Assembly (NCBI RefSeq): GCF_031624495.1
Contig: NZ_JAMQOP010000005.1
Coordinates: 288,748-352,747 of the forward strand
Direction: 5' to 3'
Source of the DNA: Halogeometricum sp. S1BR25-6
GTDB taxonomy: Archaea; Halobacteriota; Halobacteria; Halobacteriales; Haloferacaceae
DNA: 64,000 bases
Shown here: positions 63,588-64,000 of the stretch, in pieces
Layout: every line of letters begins with the position of its first letter
Position numbering within the stretch: the stretch's first letter is position 1
Notes under the pieces: model-generated
Seen by the model: only the letters and a program-made list of their open reading frames with translations
Databases searched by the model: none
Told to the model about the DNA's origin: nothing
Made by a program: the position numbers and the translations under genes

Positions 63588-64000
63588 TCAGAGCCAGTCA
63601 AGCGCTGAGTTACGCTGTTCGAAGTAACCTGGGTCGACTCCCCCATTAGGAAGAGGAATTCGTTCACCCGCCTGATCGACAATCGTGTGTCTGAGTACGT
63701 CGCTCTGCGTCTCGAATGAGGGATTGATTCGCAGTCTGTAGTCAGCATCGATAGTGAAGAGCTCCCTATCAAATGCTGCATGGTGGATTTTACTGAGTGG
63801 AAGGACGTTCGCGAGATCAGCTCGGTGGTCCGGATACTCACTCCATGGAAGGACGTGTGCCACGTCCAACAGCCCGGCATGATCGACGCCTGAGATCGGA
63901 CAGGTCGCGCCGTATCGTGAAAGCACAGTCGCACGAAACTCTGGGTCAACGGCACGAGCATACGATACCGTTTCGTACGTGCTTGCGGTGAGTTCGGCAT
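63588..64000 (-). CDS. HNH endonuclease (5' end off the window)
   Basis: Frame open to the right edge: ASTYETVSYARAVDPEFRAT and VLSRYGATCPISGVDHAGLL precede DVAHVLPWSEYPDHRADLAN, then LPLSKIHHAAFDRELFTID. H, N and H of the HNH motif are all present with the CPISG turn. Resembles the HNH restriction-type enzymes that close off defence loci. The start is beyond 64000. Confidence 0.85.
   Translation of the reverse strand, partial: AELTASTYETVSYARAVDPEFRATVLSRYGATCPISGVDHAGLLDVAHVLPWSEYPDHRADLANVLPLSKIHHAAFDRELFTIDADYRLRINPSFETQSDVLRHTIVDQAGERIPLPNGGVDPGYFEQRNSALDWL

Overview
The window reads as haloarchaeal DNA (class Halobacteria). It is GC-rich, the proteins are acidic, promoters look archaeal (TATA boxes about 25-35 bases before several starts, some apparently leaderless), and it carries Orc1/Cdc6, TFB and lipoprotein-Tat (RR...AGC) signatures. 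Two kinds of replication or partition module, toxin-antitoxin pairs and recombinase remnants suggest a megaplasmid, minichromosome or plasmid-derived island rather than core chromosome. The genus cannot be named from what is visible.

Region 1 (1-24.7 kb, all minus strand) is one long operon for an extracellular contractile injection system (eCIS, Afp/PVC-like). In transcription order it holds a DUF4255 tail terminator, a carboxypeptidase-regulatory-like protein, a sheath carrying two inserted Ig-like domains, tube 1, a zinc-knuckle accessory protein, a DUF6760 protein, tube 2, an AAA+ ATPase, a 1462-residue DUF4157 protein with a C-terminal nuclease-like domain (the probable toxic cargo), an Arg/Ser/Pro-rich protein with a likely frameshift, a LysM tube-initiator protein, a spike split into gpD-like and gpV-like genes, PAAR tip, gp25, two large baseplate proteins, and a propeller-fused tail protein that runs off the left edge.

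Region 2 (24.7-26.5 kb) is an AT-rich gap with at least eight origin-recognition-box-like repeats, some in opposite orientations, next to an Orc1/Cdc6 gene that has lost its AAA+ core. It looks like an origin whose own initiator has decayed. An intact divergent Orc1/Cdc6 with its own ORB-like element lies at 40.6-42.0 kb.

Region 3 (26.8-49.8 kb) is a sugar catabolism and uptake island: glucose-dehydrogenase-like enzyme, MFS permease, five Gfo/Idh/MocA oxidoreductases, a carbohydrate ABC importer (ATPase, Tat lipoprotein, two permeases), two TIM-barrel isomerases, a PIG-L deacetylase, RidA, a SelA-like PLP enzyme, an M81 hydrolase and an aldose-epimerase-like protein. The deacetylase, oxidoreductases, PLP lyase and RidA together fit oxidative breakdown of an N-acetylated amino sugar; this is inference.

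Region 4 (49.8-64 kb) is plasmid or mobile DNA. It has ParA with a small partner, a 600-base iteron field, a truncated integrase and other gene relics, an MNT-HEPN and a TumE-like toxin-antitoxin pair, small zinc-binding and conserved haloarchaeal proteins sharing an upstream G/C element, an accessory TFB, a tandem GIY-YIG plus PD-(D/E)XK nuclease pair, a tyrosine recombinase and a partial HNH endonuclease.
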